In this document: positions 26,388 through 35,043 of the stretch, piece by piece
Position numbering within the stretch: the stretch's first letter is position 1
How the letters are laid out: each line of letters opens with the position of its first letter
NCBI GenBank assembly: GCA_020051695.1
Contig: JAGVQM010000042.1
Location: forward strand, 62,001-126,000
Source: Candidatus Zixiibacteriota bacterium
Lineage (GTDB): Bacteria > Zixibacteria > MSB-5A5 > WJJR01 > JAJRUJ01
Reading direction: 5' to 3'
DNA: 64,000 nucleotides
The notes under the pieces: model-generated
Databases searched by the model: none
What the model saw: the letters and a program-made list of their open reading frames with translations, nothing else
What the model was told of the DNA's origin: nothing
Position numbers and translations under genes: made by a program

Positions 26388-28064
26388 ATGAACACCCACG
26401 GCACTTCAGATTTCGTGATTATCGGCGGAGTTGCTGCCGGGCCGAAGACCGCGGCCACACTGGCCCGCCGCCTGCCGCGCGCATCCATCACCTTGTTTCA
26501 AAAAGAAGACCGCTTGTCTTACGCCACGTGTGGAATGCCGTATTTCGCTTCGGGAGATGTCGACAGTTTCGCGGAGTTGATGCGCCTGCCCTGGGGGAAT
26601 GAGCGGAATGAGCAGTTTTTCCGTGATGCCCGTGGTTTTACCGCGATTGCCGGGGCCGAGGTCACGGCCATCGATCGTATACACAAAACGGTCACCGTGC
26701 AGCGAAAAGGTGTGCCGGGATCGGAAGAACACGGTTACGGCAAACTGGTGCTGGCTACCGGCGCCCACCCTGCTCCGCCGCCGTTTTCCATCGAGTTCAG
26801 TCCCCGCGTGCGGTTTTTTACCCGGCCGGACGATGCCCTCGAATTCCGCAAGCTGGCCCAGACCGGCCAGGTGGGTTCGGCGGTCATCGTTGGTGCAGGG
26901 TATATCGGCTGCGAGCTGGCCGAGGCCTTCGGGGGGCTGTGGGGTATCGGCACAACCCTGATCGAAAAGGAACCGCATGTTCTGCCGGCCACTCTTGATA
27001 CGGGAATGGCCCAGTTGGTCGAACAAGAATTGATAAGGCAGAACATCACTCTGCGCCTGGGCGCCGGAGTCGGGAAAATTATCGGTCGCGAGGATGGCGC
27101 GGCGGTCCACCTTGACGGGGGAGAAGTCCTTGAAGCCGATTATGTCGTGCTGGCCGTCGGCGTGCGACCGCAGGTGCAGCTCGCCTGCGAATGCGGCCTG
27201 GCCATCGGCCCGACCGGCGCCATCGCTGTCGATGAATTCCTGCGGACTTCGGACCCCGATATTTATGCCGGGGGGGACTGTGTGGAATTGCGGCACCGGC
27301 TTACCGGAGAACCGGTTTATGTCCCGTTGGGCTCACTGGCCAACCGGCATGGCCGCGTCATTGCCGAAAACCTTGCGGGGAACCCCACGAAATATCCGGG
27401 AGTCTTGGGCAGTTATCTAGTTAAAGTTTTTGATCTCAATGTGGGTGGAGTGGGATTGAATTGGAAAAAGGCGCGCGCGTATGCCGGAAAAGCCGCCGTG
27501 TGGGGCACATTCGCCGACCGGCCCGATTATTATCCCGAGAGCAAGACCATCACGTTGAAAATGATTTATGATGAGACCAACGGCCGGGTGCTAGGTTTGC
27601 AGGGCGTGGGCCAGGGTGATGTAGCCCGCCGGGTCGACGTGTTTGCCGGGTTCCTGCAATGCCGGGCAACTGTGGATACTCTGCTTGATTTTGAACCTGG
27701 TTATGCGCCGCCGTATGCCGAAGCTGTTGACCCCCTGCATCATCTGGCGGGGATGGCGCAGGCCGCGCGGCGGGGGACGGTTTTTGCCGGGCCTGAAGAT
27801 GTTGACCAATTGTCTCGGGCGGATGCCGTATGGTTGGATGTGCGCGAACCGGGCGAGCAGGAAGAATATCCGCTGGCATTGCCTGATGTTGTGATAATTC
27901 CGTTGGACCGGCTGCGGGAGAACGCCGGTCATTTGCCGCGAGAGCGGAAAATTGTTATTGTCTGCCAGCGCGGCAGCCGGGCGTATCAGGCGGCAGTGAT
28001 GCTGGCGGACCTCGGTTTTAAAGACGTTGTCGTGCTGGGTGGCGGCCGGGCGGCATTAGGATAA
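26388..28064 (+). CDS. CoA-disulfide/polysulfide reductase fused to a rhodanese domain
   Basis: FAD-dependent pyridine nucleotide-disulfide reductase of the CoADR-Rhd / Npsr type, 558 residues. These enzymes reduce CoA disulfide, CoA persulfide or polysulfide with NAD(P)H. Cys48 in YATCGMPYF is the single active-site cysteine of this class. FAD and NAD folds are VIIGGVAAGPKTA and VIVGAGYIGCELAEAFGG. The C-terminal 100 residues are a rhodanese with its cysteine (about residue 526) in VCQRGSRA. Its place right after dsrP suggests persulfide handling for the dsr pathway, which is inference. Confidence 0.88.
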   Translation: MNTHGTSDFVIIGGVAAGPKTAATLARRLPRASITLFQKEDRLSYATCGMPYFASGDVDSFAELMRLPWGNERNEQFFRDARGFTAIAGAEVTAIDRIHKTVTVQRKGVPGSEEHGYGKLVLATGAHPAPPPFSIEFSPRVRFFTRPDDALEFRKLAQTGQVGSAVIVGAGYIGCELAEAFGGLWGIGTTLIEKEPHVLPATLDTGMAQLVEQELIRQNITLRLGAGVGKIIGREDGAAVHLDGGEVLEADYVVLAVGVRPQVQLACECGLAIGPTGAIAVDEFLRTSDPDIYAGGDCVELRHRLTGEPVYVPLGSLANRHGRVIAENLAGNPTKYPGVLGSYLVKVFDLNVGGVGLNWKKARAYAGKAAVWGTFADRPDYYPESKTITLKMIYDETNGRVLGLQGVGQGDVARRVDVFAGFLQCRATVDTLLDFEPGYAPPYAEAVDPLHHLAGMAQAARRGTVFAGPEDVDQLSRADAVWLDVREPGEQEEYPLALPDVVIIPLDRLRENAGHLPRERKIVIVCQRGSRAYQAAVMLADLGFKDVVVLGGGRAALG

Positions 28065-28075
28065 GGATACGTATC

Positions 28076-29335
28076 GTGCAGGGCCAGTGTGCGAAAAGAA
28101 AAACACCGGAATGTTGTGGCGATCGGGTGCGGGAGCCGGGGGTCCAGGCACGGCTGGCTGTCGTCGGCATAGACTACAAGACATCCTCTCTGCGCGAACG
28201 GGAACCGCTCCAGTTGGCGATGGAAGACCTTCCACGGGTCAACGATCTGCTGGTGTCGACGCCGGGCGTAATGGAAGTTGCGGCGATATGCACATGCAAT
28301 CGGATTGAATTTTATCTGGTGCTTCGTGAAAAGGCGGCCGCCTGGAATGTGGTCGCCGCAATGTATGAAAAATATCGGGCGATCGATCCGACTCCGCTGC
28401 GGGAGAAATTTTACGAGCGCACCGAAGCCCACGCCGTACGGCATATTTTGCGGCTGGCTGCGGGTTTGAATTCCATGGTACTGGGGGAAACCCAGATTTT
28501 CGGCCAGATCAAGCAGGCCTATTCCATCGCCTGCTCAATCAAATCGGCCGGCAAAATTCTGCACCGTTTATTTCACCAGGCATTCCGCACCGGCAAACGG
28601 GTGCGCGAGGAAACGGCGATCGGCAGGGGAGCGGTCTCAGTCGGCGGCGTGGCGGCGCGGCTGGTGCGGGAACGTTTGGGGGAGAGCGCCAATCCCCGCA
28701 TCGTATTTATCGGCGTCAACGATATGATAACGCTGGCCGCCGATCATTTCCGCAAGGCGGGGTACTCCCGATTTTCTTTCGTCAACCGGACCCGTGAACA
28801 TGCGGAGAAGCTGGCGGAGACTTTCGGCGGCACGGCATACGCGCTGAGCGAGATGCGCACTTTGATCGGCGCCGCTGATGTAGTGGTTGCCTGTACCGGG
28901 TCAGCCACACCGCTGGTGACACAAGACCTCGTGCGGCAGGCGATCGGCGGTGCGTCCGCGCAAAACATATTAATCCTGGATCTCGGTGTCCCCCGGGATG
29001 TGGAACCGGCGGTCGGCACATTGCCCGGCGCGGTCCTGCTGGACCTGGATTCGATTCAGCGGGAATTACATTCCGGCCTCGAGGAACGCGCCTCCGCGAT
29101 TGGTCCGGCCGAGGATATAGTCGAAACAAAACTTGAACAATTTGTCTATTGGTATGAGGCGGTCCGGCTGGAACCGATTTACAATGGGATGGGTGAACAA
29201 TTCGAAACCATCCGCGCCGAAGAGCTTTCCTCGGTGACGGATGATTGTCCGGCGGGATACCGTGAAAAAATCGAACAATTTTCCGTACGACTGGCCCGGC
29301 GGTTGCTGCAGAGCGCCTGCCGCCGACTGGAGTAG
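28076..29335 (+). CDS. hemA: Glutamyl-tRNA reductase
   Basis: First enzyme of C5 tetrapyrrole synthesis: reduces Glu-tRNA to glutamate-1-semialdehyde with NADPH. 419 residues from GTG 28076, with AAGGA 8 bases upstream. The catalytic cysteine (residue 74) lies in AAICTCNRIEFY. The substrate loop and NADPH domain are clear (LRLAAGLNSMVLGETQIFGQ, VNRTREHAEKLAE, LDLGVPRDVEP). About 25 extra residues precede the usual start (LAVVGIDYKTSS), so an internal start is possible. It overlaps the siroheme gene region closely and provides precursors for siroheme and heme, both needed by the dsr proteins. Confidence 0.93.
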   Translation: MQGQCAKRKTPECCGDRVREPGVQARLAVVGIDYKTSSLREREPLQLAMEDLPRVNDLLVSTPGVMEVAAICTCNRIEFYLVLREKAAAWNVVAAMYEKYRAIDPTPLREKFYERTEAHAVRHILRLAAGLNSMVLGETQIFGQIKQAYSIACSIKSAGKILHRLFHQAFRTGKRVREETAIGRGAVSVGGVAARLVRERLGESANPRIVFIGVNDMITLAADHFRKAGYSRFSFVNRTREHAEKLAETFGGTAYALSEMRTLIGAADVVVACTGSATPLVTQDLVRQAIGGASAQNILILDLGVPRDVEPAVGTLPGAVLLDLDSIQRELHSGLEERASAIGPAEDIVETKLEQFVYWYEAVRLEPIYNGMGEQFETIRAEELSSVTDDCPAGYREKIEQFSVRLARRLLQSACRRLE

Positions 29336-29337
29336 TG

Positions 29338-29997
29338 ATGGCTGAATCATATATTTCCGTCGGTTTGCGCTTGGACGGCCGCAAGTGCCTGATTGTCGGG
29401 GGCGGGGCAGTAGCTTTCCGCAAGGCCAGGACATTGGCCGAGAAAAACGCCCAGCTGACCGTCATTGCCCCGGAGCATAATGCCGGAATTGAACAGTTGC
29501 TGGAAGAAAAACTGCTGAGCGTAATCAGCCGTGAATATCGCTCCCCCGAGGCGGAAAATTACGACCTGGTTATTTCGGCAACCGGGGATGAAACGGTCAA
29601 CCAAACTGTCTACGACGACTGCCGCCGGGCTAAGGTGCCGGTCAATGTCGTTGATGATCCACCCCGCTGCGATTTTATCTTTCCGGCGGTCATCAACCGT
29701 GGTTCGCTGTCGCTGGCGATCTCCACGGACGGCCGCGCGCCGTACCTGACGAGTTTCATCCGCAAGATGCTGGAATCGACGTTCGGCCCGCAGTGGCAGG
29801 CAGTTACCGATCTGGCCGAGGCCTTTCGGGCCGAGGTCCGGCGTCGTTATCCGGACAACCCCAAAAAACGGCAAGAGTGTTTTCGGCGTTTTCTGGCCAT
29901 CGATTGGCCGTCGTTGTTTGTGTCTGCCAAACCGGACGAGGTGGAACAACACTTCACTGCATTAATCAGCTCTTTGGACACAGCAAAGCAGGAATAA
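29338..29997 (+). CDS. Precorrin-2 dehydrogenase / siroheme synthase N-domain
   Basis: NAD-dependent enzyme that oxidises precorrin-2 to sirohydrochlorin, the step before iron insertion into siroheme. 219 residues. The start MAESYISVGLRLDGRKCLIV leads into the Rossmann motif VGGGAVAFRKARTL, and VNVVDDPPRCDFIFPAVINR with SLAISTDGRAPYL is the CysG/Met8 signature. There is no C-terminal methyltransferase domain, so uroporphyrinogen methylation must come from a separate gene. It starts two bases after hemA. Supplies siroheme for DsrAB. Confidence 0.92.
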   Translation: MAESYISVGLRLDGRKCLIVGGGAVAFRKARTLAEKNAQLTVIAPEHNAGIEQLLEEKLLSVISREYRSPEAENYDLVISATGDETVNQTVYDDCRRAKVPVNVVDDPPRCDFIFPAVINRGSLSLAISTDGRAPYLTSFIRKMLESTFGPQWQAVTDLAEAFRAEVRRRYPDNPKKRQECFRRFLAIDWPSLFVSAKPDEVEQHFTALISSLDTAKQE

Positions 29998-30140
29998 GCC
30001 GTTCCGGCCCCGTACCCGATGAGACCGGGCAGTCCCGGCGGCACGGCCTGCAGATGCCTGCCCGGCGTTGCTCTGCCGGCGGGTACGTATTACATTGGCA
30101 CAATAGCCATGCCGGGAGGTTGACGGCATATTGAGGAAAG

Positions 30141-30380
30141 GTGGCGGACGTGGAAAAGCCCGACCCCAAGGACATCGCGATGCACGTGGTGGTGGACGGC
30201 AAAGCCCGCAGTGTGACGTATCAGGAATTAACATTGTCCAATAACCTGGCGCAGGAGTCGCTGGTACGCCTGCTGGTGAAAAAGAAACTTATCGACCCCC
30301 GGGAATTGCTGCAGGAGATGGAGGCGGTACGCAAGGAACGTTATGTGGGGCCAAATGACCTCAAAAAGTCCGATAATTGA
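30141..30380 (+). CDS. Small uncharacterised protein
   Basis: 79 residues from GTG 30141; GTG 30150 is an alternative start, since GGAAAGG sits 8 bases before it. The sequence has no membrane segment or cysteine. VVVDGKARSVTYQELTLSNN resembles a short DNA-binding or adaptor module, and LLVKKKLIDPRELLQEMEAV looks helical. I do not recognise the family. It lies 143 bases after the siroheme gene and 23 bases before the next small gene, probably in the same operon. Confidence 0.55.
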   Translation: MADVEKPDPKDIAMHVVVDGKARSVTYQELTLSNNLAQESLVRLLVKKKLIDPRELLQEMEAVRKERYVGPNDLKKSDN

Positions 30381-30403
30381 TTGCAGGGCGCCGGTGATGG
30401 AGA

Positions 30404-30895
30404 ATGGTCGGGATCATGAGTGAACCGGCTGCAGAAAACGGCCCGCGCGAAAGTACAGCGGCCATTTCCCCGGAACATGTGCTGCTAAGTTGGCGGTCAA
30501 TCCCGGCCAGGCGGGCAATGCGGACCACCGTATTGGTGGTCGCTGTTGTGCTGGGCGTGCCGGTGATGCTGGCGGTGTGGTATGGCCCGTTTTACGGGGT
30601 GTTGGGGATAATGATTTTGGGCGGCTCATTGCTGTCGTTTTTCCTGCCTTCGGACTATATCCTGACCGATCAAAGTATTACACGCCGTTATCTGGGTATC
30701 AACCAGACCAGAGCATGGTCTGAATTTCGCAGTTATTACCCGGATAAAAACGGTGTGCTGTTGAGCCCGTTCGCGTTACCGTCCCGGCTGGAAAATTTTC
30801 GCGGCATGTATCTGCGTTTTGAGGGGAACCGCGAACTGGTCCTCGCGGTGGTTTCCGGGAAGATAATGCCCCCGTCAGCGGAGGGCGCTGGATGA
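30404..30895 (+). CDS. Two-helix membrane protein, possibly PH-domain-like
   Basis: About 163 residues. Two hydrophobic helices (TTVLVVAVVLGVPVMLAVWY and FYGVLGIMILGGSLLSFFLP) precede a beta-rich tail, DYILTDQSITRRYLG then WSEFRSYYPDKNGVLLSPF and ENFRGMYLRFEG. That tail resembles the bacterial PH-like domain of small membrane proteins, with 'lTdqri.r' typical of those. The function is unknown. A start at ATG 30416 is possible. It overlaps the next gene by four bases (ATGA). Confidence 0.6.
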   Translation: MVGIMSEPAAENGPRESTAAISPEHVLLSWRSIPARRAMRTTVLVVAVVLGVPVMLAVWYGPFYGVLGIMILGGSLLSFFLPSDYILTDQSITRRYLGINQTRAWSEFRSYYPDKNGVLLSPFALPSRLENFRGMYLRFEGNRELVLAVVSGKIMPPSAEGAG

Positions 30896-31338
30896 GTTTC
30901 AAGGATTTTTTCCTGCCCGGCGGCGAGAAGAAAGCGGACGATCAGCCGCAACCGACCGAGCGGGAAGAGGAAATCATGACCAAACTGGCCACCAAAGTGG
31001 TCGAGTGGAAAATGACTGTGCCGGCCATCCTGTTTTTGGAATCGGTCAAACCACTGAATTTTATCGGTGCGCAGATGATGGTGTTTTTTGAGCCGTTTGT
31101 GCAGACGATCTTCGATTTCCGTGACTACGACACCTTCCGTGGAATGATGGAGCGGCGGGAAAATGTAGAGCGGCTGCTGGTGAAAATCGAGGAGGTGGAC
31201 GCGGTTGCGCTGCAGAAAGAAAAGGCCGCCCGCGCGGCACGGCAGGGCGAGCGGCGGGGTCTTTTTTCCCGGTTTCGCCGAAAGTCCTCCCGTCGGCAGC
31301 CGCCCCTGCCCCCCGAGAATATTCCTCCCCGGTCTTGA
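30892..31338 (+). CDS. Conserved-looking small protein with amphipathic helices
   Basis: 148 residues. The centre (TKLATKVVEWKMTVPAILFL, then ESVKPLNFIGAQMMVFFEPF and a later MMERRENVERLLVKIEEV) looks like a compact conserved helical domain. A basic, arginine-rich tail (SRFRRKSSRRQPPLPP) follows. No signal peptide. I do not recall a named family. It is translationally coupled to the preceding membrane protein, so the two may form a complex. Confidence 0.6.
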   Translation: MSFKDFFLPGGEKKADDQPQPTEREEEIMTKLATKVVEWKMTVPAILFLESVKPLNFIGAQMMVFFEPFVQTIFDFRDYDTFRGMMERRENVERLLVKIEEVDAVALQKEKAARAARQGERRGLFSRFRRKSSRRQPPLPPENIPPRS

Positions 31339-31477
31339 GTTTTTTACCAGAAATTCCCAAGTTGTTTTGGTATTTTAGCTCATCGCGATTGGTTTTTTCT
31401 CAACTTCCCGGTGCGGTTAACTATTGCCGAAAACAATCCGATATTTGTAGAGGACCGTACAACAAAGCGTGGGGATC

Positions 31478-32353
31478 ATGCCGGAAAAAGTCGCGAAAAA
31501 TACGCAGTTGCTGGATAAAATTGTGGCCACGATCGGCGAGTTGCCGACCTCACCAGCAGTGGTTTCCACAGTAATGGGCTTGACCGCCGATTTGAACACG
31601 GAGGTAGACAAACTTTCACGTGTCCTTTCGGGCGATCCGGCGCTGACCGCCAAGGTCTTGCGCTTGTCCAATTCGCCGTTTTACGGCCGGGCCCGGGCCG
31701 TCGGTTCGCTCAATGAGGCGGTGTTGATCCTGGGTTTCTATACTATTCGTTCTCTGGTGGTCGCTTCGTCGACCTATTCGCTTTTCGGGCGCAAGACCAA
31801 GGGAAAGCTTTCCAGCATTTTATGGGATCATTCGCTCGCTACGGCCATGGGGGCCCGGATCGTGGCGCGCCGGATCAGGCACAATCATGTCGAGGAAGCG
31901 TTTATCATCGGTTTGTTACATGACATCGGCAAACTAATCCTGTATCAAAAAATGACGGATGTGTACGAGAAGATCATCAAGGAAGTACGGAGTACCAAAC
32001 GGAATTTTGTGGAAATCGAAGAGCAGCAACTTGGTTTTTCCCATGGCGAATTGGGATCAATCATTCTGACGCGCTGGAATTTTCCGGAATTTTTCGTGGA
32101 CGCGGTCGCCGGCCATCATGCTCCCGAGCAAACCAGCCTTTTCACGGAGGATGCCGTACCCCTGCCGCACATCGTCTTTTTTGCCAACGAGATGGCCAAG
32201 AAGATGGGGTATGGTTTCATCGAGGATTATGATGTTGATCTGCTCGCACTGCCGCAGGCGGCCATGATGGGGTTGAATGCGGCCGCCATCGAAGAGATTC
32301 AAAAAGAGTTGGAAACACACTATACCGAAGAAAAATCCCTGTTCGAGGAATGA
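31478..32353 (+). CDS. HDOD-domain signalling protein
   Basis: About 291 residues. Matches the HDOD (HD-related output) domain: TIGELPTSPAVVSTVMGLTA, then LTAKVLRLSNSPFYGRARAV and FIIGLLHDIGKLILYQKM, where an HD pair is retained. HDOD proteins act in regulation, often downstream of two-component or c-di-GMP signals, and usually lack hydrolase activity. ATG 31478 is preferred over GTG 31469. It overlaps the next HDOD gene by four bases, suggesting a tandem duplication used as a pair. Confidence 0.85.
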   Translation: MPEKVAKNTQLLDKIVATIGELPTSPAVVSTVMGLTADLNTEVDKLSRVLSGDPALTAKVLRLSNSPFYGRARAVGSLNEAVLILGFYTIRSLVVASSTYSLFGRKTKGKLSSILWDHSLATAMGARIVARRIRHNHVEEAFIIGLLHDIGKLILYQKMTDVYEKIIKEVRSTKRNFVEIEEQQLGFSHGELGSIILTRWNFPEFFVDAVAGHHAPEQTSLFTEDAVPLPHIVFFANEMAKKMGYGFIEDYDVDLLALPQAAMMGLNAAAIEEIQKELETHYTEEKSLFEE

Positions 32354-33915
32354 TGCCGGAGCAGCCAAATAAATCATTGCGCATCAGGGCGTTAACATTA
32401 CTGGAGCAGTTTGGTGATCTTCCCTCGATGCCGCAGATCATCAGCCGGGTGCGGGAAATATCGGAGGACCCCAAGTCCTCGGCCGCCGACCTGGCGAATA
32501 TAATTCTTTCCGACCATACCCTGACCACCCGCATCCTGCGGATCGCCAATTCAGCATTCTACGGCCAGTATTCGGGCAAAGTGTCCACGATTACGCAGGC
32601 GATTGTGTTGATGGGTTTTAATGCGGTACGCAATACGGTGATGGGCATCGCGGTGTACGACAGTTTCGCCAAGCTGGAAAGACAAGCGGAATTCGATCTG
32701 ACCGCTTTCTGGACCAAATCGCTTGGGTGCGGGGTGGTAGCCAAAAACCTGGCGAGCAGCTTGCGGTTCAAGTCGTCCGAAGAGGCGTTTATCGCCGGTT
32801 TCATGCATGATATCGGGCAGCCGGTGATGTGCATGGTCTTTGCCGGAGAAATACCCCGGATCGGCCTTTTGGTCAGTCACTCCGCTGATCCCGTCCGGCA
32901 TGAACACGAAAAACTGGGCCTGGACCATCAGGAAGTCGGCGAGTGGCTGGGTAAAAAATGGAACCTGCCGCCGATTTTGTTAAAACCCATCCGCCACCAC
33001 CATCGGGTCGGTATCGGGCCGCATGAAAAATCTCAGCACCCGCTGGTAGACCTGATCTACTCAGCCGACATGATTATCGGCAAACTTGCCGATCCGAGCG
33101 TGGATAACAATGAAATTACGGAGCTGATCGGGAGTGACCTTAACCGTTTGCTGGGGATCAAGCGGGAAGACCTCGCGAATATCATTGAAAATGCCACCAC
33201 CCAAACGCGGGAGATCGCCCGAGACTTACAAATAAAAATAACCGGTTTTGCTGTTGCGCCCAAACCCACGGCCTCGGCTACCGGAGTGCAGCCGGCCGCT
33301 CCCCCGCCGGAATACCTGGAGACTGTGCAGCGGCTCTCCGTGGCCGAGCGGGAGCTGGCGATTTTCCGCGAAGTCGGCACGGCCCTCAAAGAAGGCACAT
33401 CGGAAGAGGAAATCCTCCAGACCCTGCTGGAGGGCATTTACCGCGGTCTGGGTTTTGGCCGGGTGCTGCTTTTGCGTATCGACCGAGCAGCACACCGGGC
33501 GCAGGGCACCCTCGGATTCGGCGTGTCATCACAGCAACAAGTTCATGACGTGTCAATCGTGTTAAAAGACGGGTTTGGCGCCATAGTCAGCTGTGCCACC
33601 AGGAATAAAATGATCAATGTCCTTGACGCGCAAGCGGATCTTTATCAGTCACTGCTCGATGATGCGGAAAAAGCGGCCTTGGACTCACCGTCGTTTTGCC
33701 TGCTGCCCCTTGCCGCCGGCGACGAGGTGGAATATGTCGTATTTCTTGAGCTGGAAGGCGGCCTGCCGATCGAGGACGACAAGGCCCGATCAGCGGAAAG
33801 CTTCGTCAACCAGGCCGCGATGGCCCTTGAACGGTTCCGTCTGCGGCAACTGCTGGCCGTAGGAAAACCGACCAATGAAGTGGATTCGCTGATTACCCTG
33901 GCCTTTAAGAAGTAA
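32350..33915 (+). CDS. HDOD-GAF signalling protein
   Basis: 521 residues. The N-terminal half is an HDOD domain (GDLPSMPQIISRVREI, ILRIANSAFYGQ, FIAGFMHDIGQPVMC, then HHHRVGIG). A linker with alanines and prolines follows near residues 300-325. The C-terminal 190 residues are a GAF domain (ELAIFREVGTALKEGTSEEE, GLGFGRVLLLRID, then ATRNKMINVLDAQ), a small-molecule sensor fold. The ligand is unknown. It is coupled by overlap to the preceding HDOD gene. Confidence 0.85.
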   Translation: MMPEQPNKSLRIRALTLLEQFGDLPSMPQIISRVREISEDPKSSAADLANIILSDHTLTTRILRIANSAFYGQYSGKVSTITQAIVLMGFNAVRNTVMGIAVYDSFAKLERQAEFDLTAFWTKSLGCGVVAKNLASSLRFKSSEEAFIAGFMHDIGQPVMCMVFAGEIPRIGLLVSHSADPVRHEHEKLGLDHQEVGEWLGKKWNLPPILLKPIRHHHRVGIGPHEKSQHPLVDLIYSADMIIGKLADPSVDNNEITELIGSDLNRLLGIKREDLANIIENATTQTREIARDLQIKITGFAVAPKPTASATGVQPAAPPPEYLETVQRLSVAERELAIFREVGTALKEGTSEEEILQTLLEGIYRGLGFGRVLLLRIDRAAHRAQGTLGFGVSSQQQVHDVSIVLKDGFGAIVSCATRNKMINVLDAQADLYQSLLDDAEKAALDSPSFCLLPLAAGDEVEYVVFLELEGGLPIEDDKARSAESFVNQAAMALERFRLRQLLAVGKPTNEVDSLITLAFKK

Positions 33916-33985
33916 TCCGTCATTGATTTCCATGTTTTTTACGCAGGTACTTGACCGCGGCAGTCTTCGGTAGCATATTGTCGTC

Positions 33986-34900
33986 ATGAAGAATGTACAT
34001 TTCATTCGGTGGCGGCAGATACTTGTCGCGTTTCTTGTGCTGTGTACCGGATCTTCCTGCGGCGCACCTCCGCCGTCCCCCAAGTCCGATTCAGACTTGA
34101 ATATTCTTTTTCAGATACGGATTCGCGAGCAGTACGATATCCTGTGTCTGAAAACCGAGGGGGTATATCCCGATTCGTTGTGTATACTGCCTGAAGAATC
34201 CGTTGCACCGGTCTGGTCCCCCGATCGTTCACGGTTTGTATTCTCTCATGAACGGGATCGGCATTTTGCTTTGGCGATTGCCGACGCCGACGGCGGCAAC
34301 CTGCAGTATCTGACATCCGATACTGCCGACAATTTTAACATCGCCTCCTGGTTTCCCTCCGGGGACAGTATAGTTTTTTCGACCAATCGTAATGGGAACA
34401 AAGACTTATATACAATTCGCACCGACGGGAGCGGATTGGCGCCGCTCCTCGCCGATTCGGCTGATGAATGGCACCCGGTGATTACGCCGGACGGCCGGCG
34501 GATGGTGTATGTCTCTGATGCCACGGGGAGGCCGCGGATCTGGGCACTCGATTTCGCCAGCCAAAAACGCGTCCTGGTTTTCAAGCCCGATTCTCTGACC
34601 GCGGAATTCGAACCGGCCATTTCTCCGGACGGCCTGTACCTGGCGTATTCACGGGTCGTGCGGGGTGATAATGCCCGCAATTTTGATATTGTCGTGTATG
34701 ACCTGGTCAAGAATACCGCCGACCTGATTATTACCGATCCGGCGATGGACCGTTACCCTCGTTTTTCGCAGGATGGAAAGAAAATACTTTTCCATTCTAA
34801 TCGTACAGGGGTCAATGCGCTGTACATCTACGATCGGGATTCCAGAACGACGCGGCCGCTGAATGTCGGGACATTGAATTCAGCGTATGGTGATTGGTAG
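33986..34900 (+). CDS. TolB-like beta-propeller lipoprotein
   Basis: 304 residues. The N-terminus is a lipoprotein-type signal (RQILVAFLVLCTGSSCGAPP, probable lipidation at Cys25). The mature part has repeated TolB/PD40 blades: VAPVWSPDRSRFVFSHERD, NIASWFPSGDSIVFSTNRNG, HPVITPDGRRMVYVSDATG, EPAISPDGLYLAYSRV and YPRFSQDGKKILFHSNRTG. Such propellers bind proteins at the envelope. It is not next to tolA, tolQ or pal here, so a Tol-Pal role is not implied. It converges with the minus-strand gene that follows. Confidence 0.8.
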   Translation: MKNVHFIRWRQILVAFLVLCTGSSCGAPPPSPKSDSDLNILFQIRIREQYDILCLKTEGVYPDSLCILPEESVAPVWSPDRSRFVFSHERDRHFALAIADADGGNLQYLTSDTADNFNIASWFPSGDSIVFSTNRNGNKDLYTIRTDGSGLAPLLADSADEWHPVITPDGRRMVYVSDATGRPRIWALDFASQKRVLVFKPDSLTAEFEPAISPDGLYLAYSRVVRGDNARNFDIVVYDLVKNTADLIITDPAMDRYPRFSQDGKKILFHSNRTGVNALYIYDRDSRTTRPLNVGTLNSAYGDW

Positions 34901-35043
34901 GAATATACAATTGCCGGTCAGCGGGTTTTGGCGTCCACGATGAGTTTCTTCTGCCGATGGCCACGGCGTCACCGTTCCACACCAAACAAGAGCCGCAGGT
35001 GTTGGTCTTGCGGAAATGGTATTAATTCTCGTGGACCGGATTT

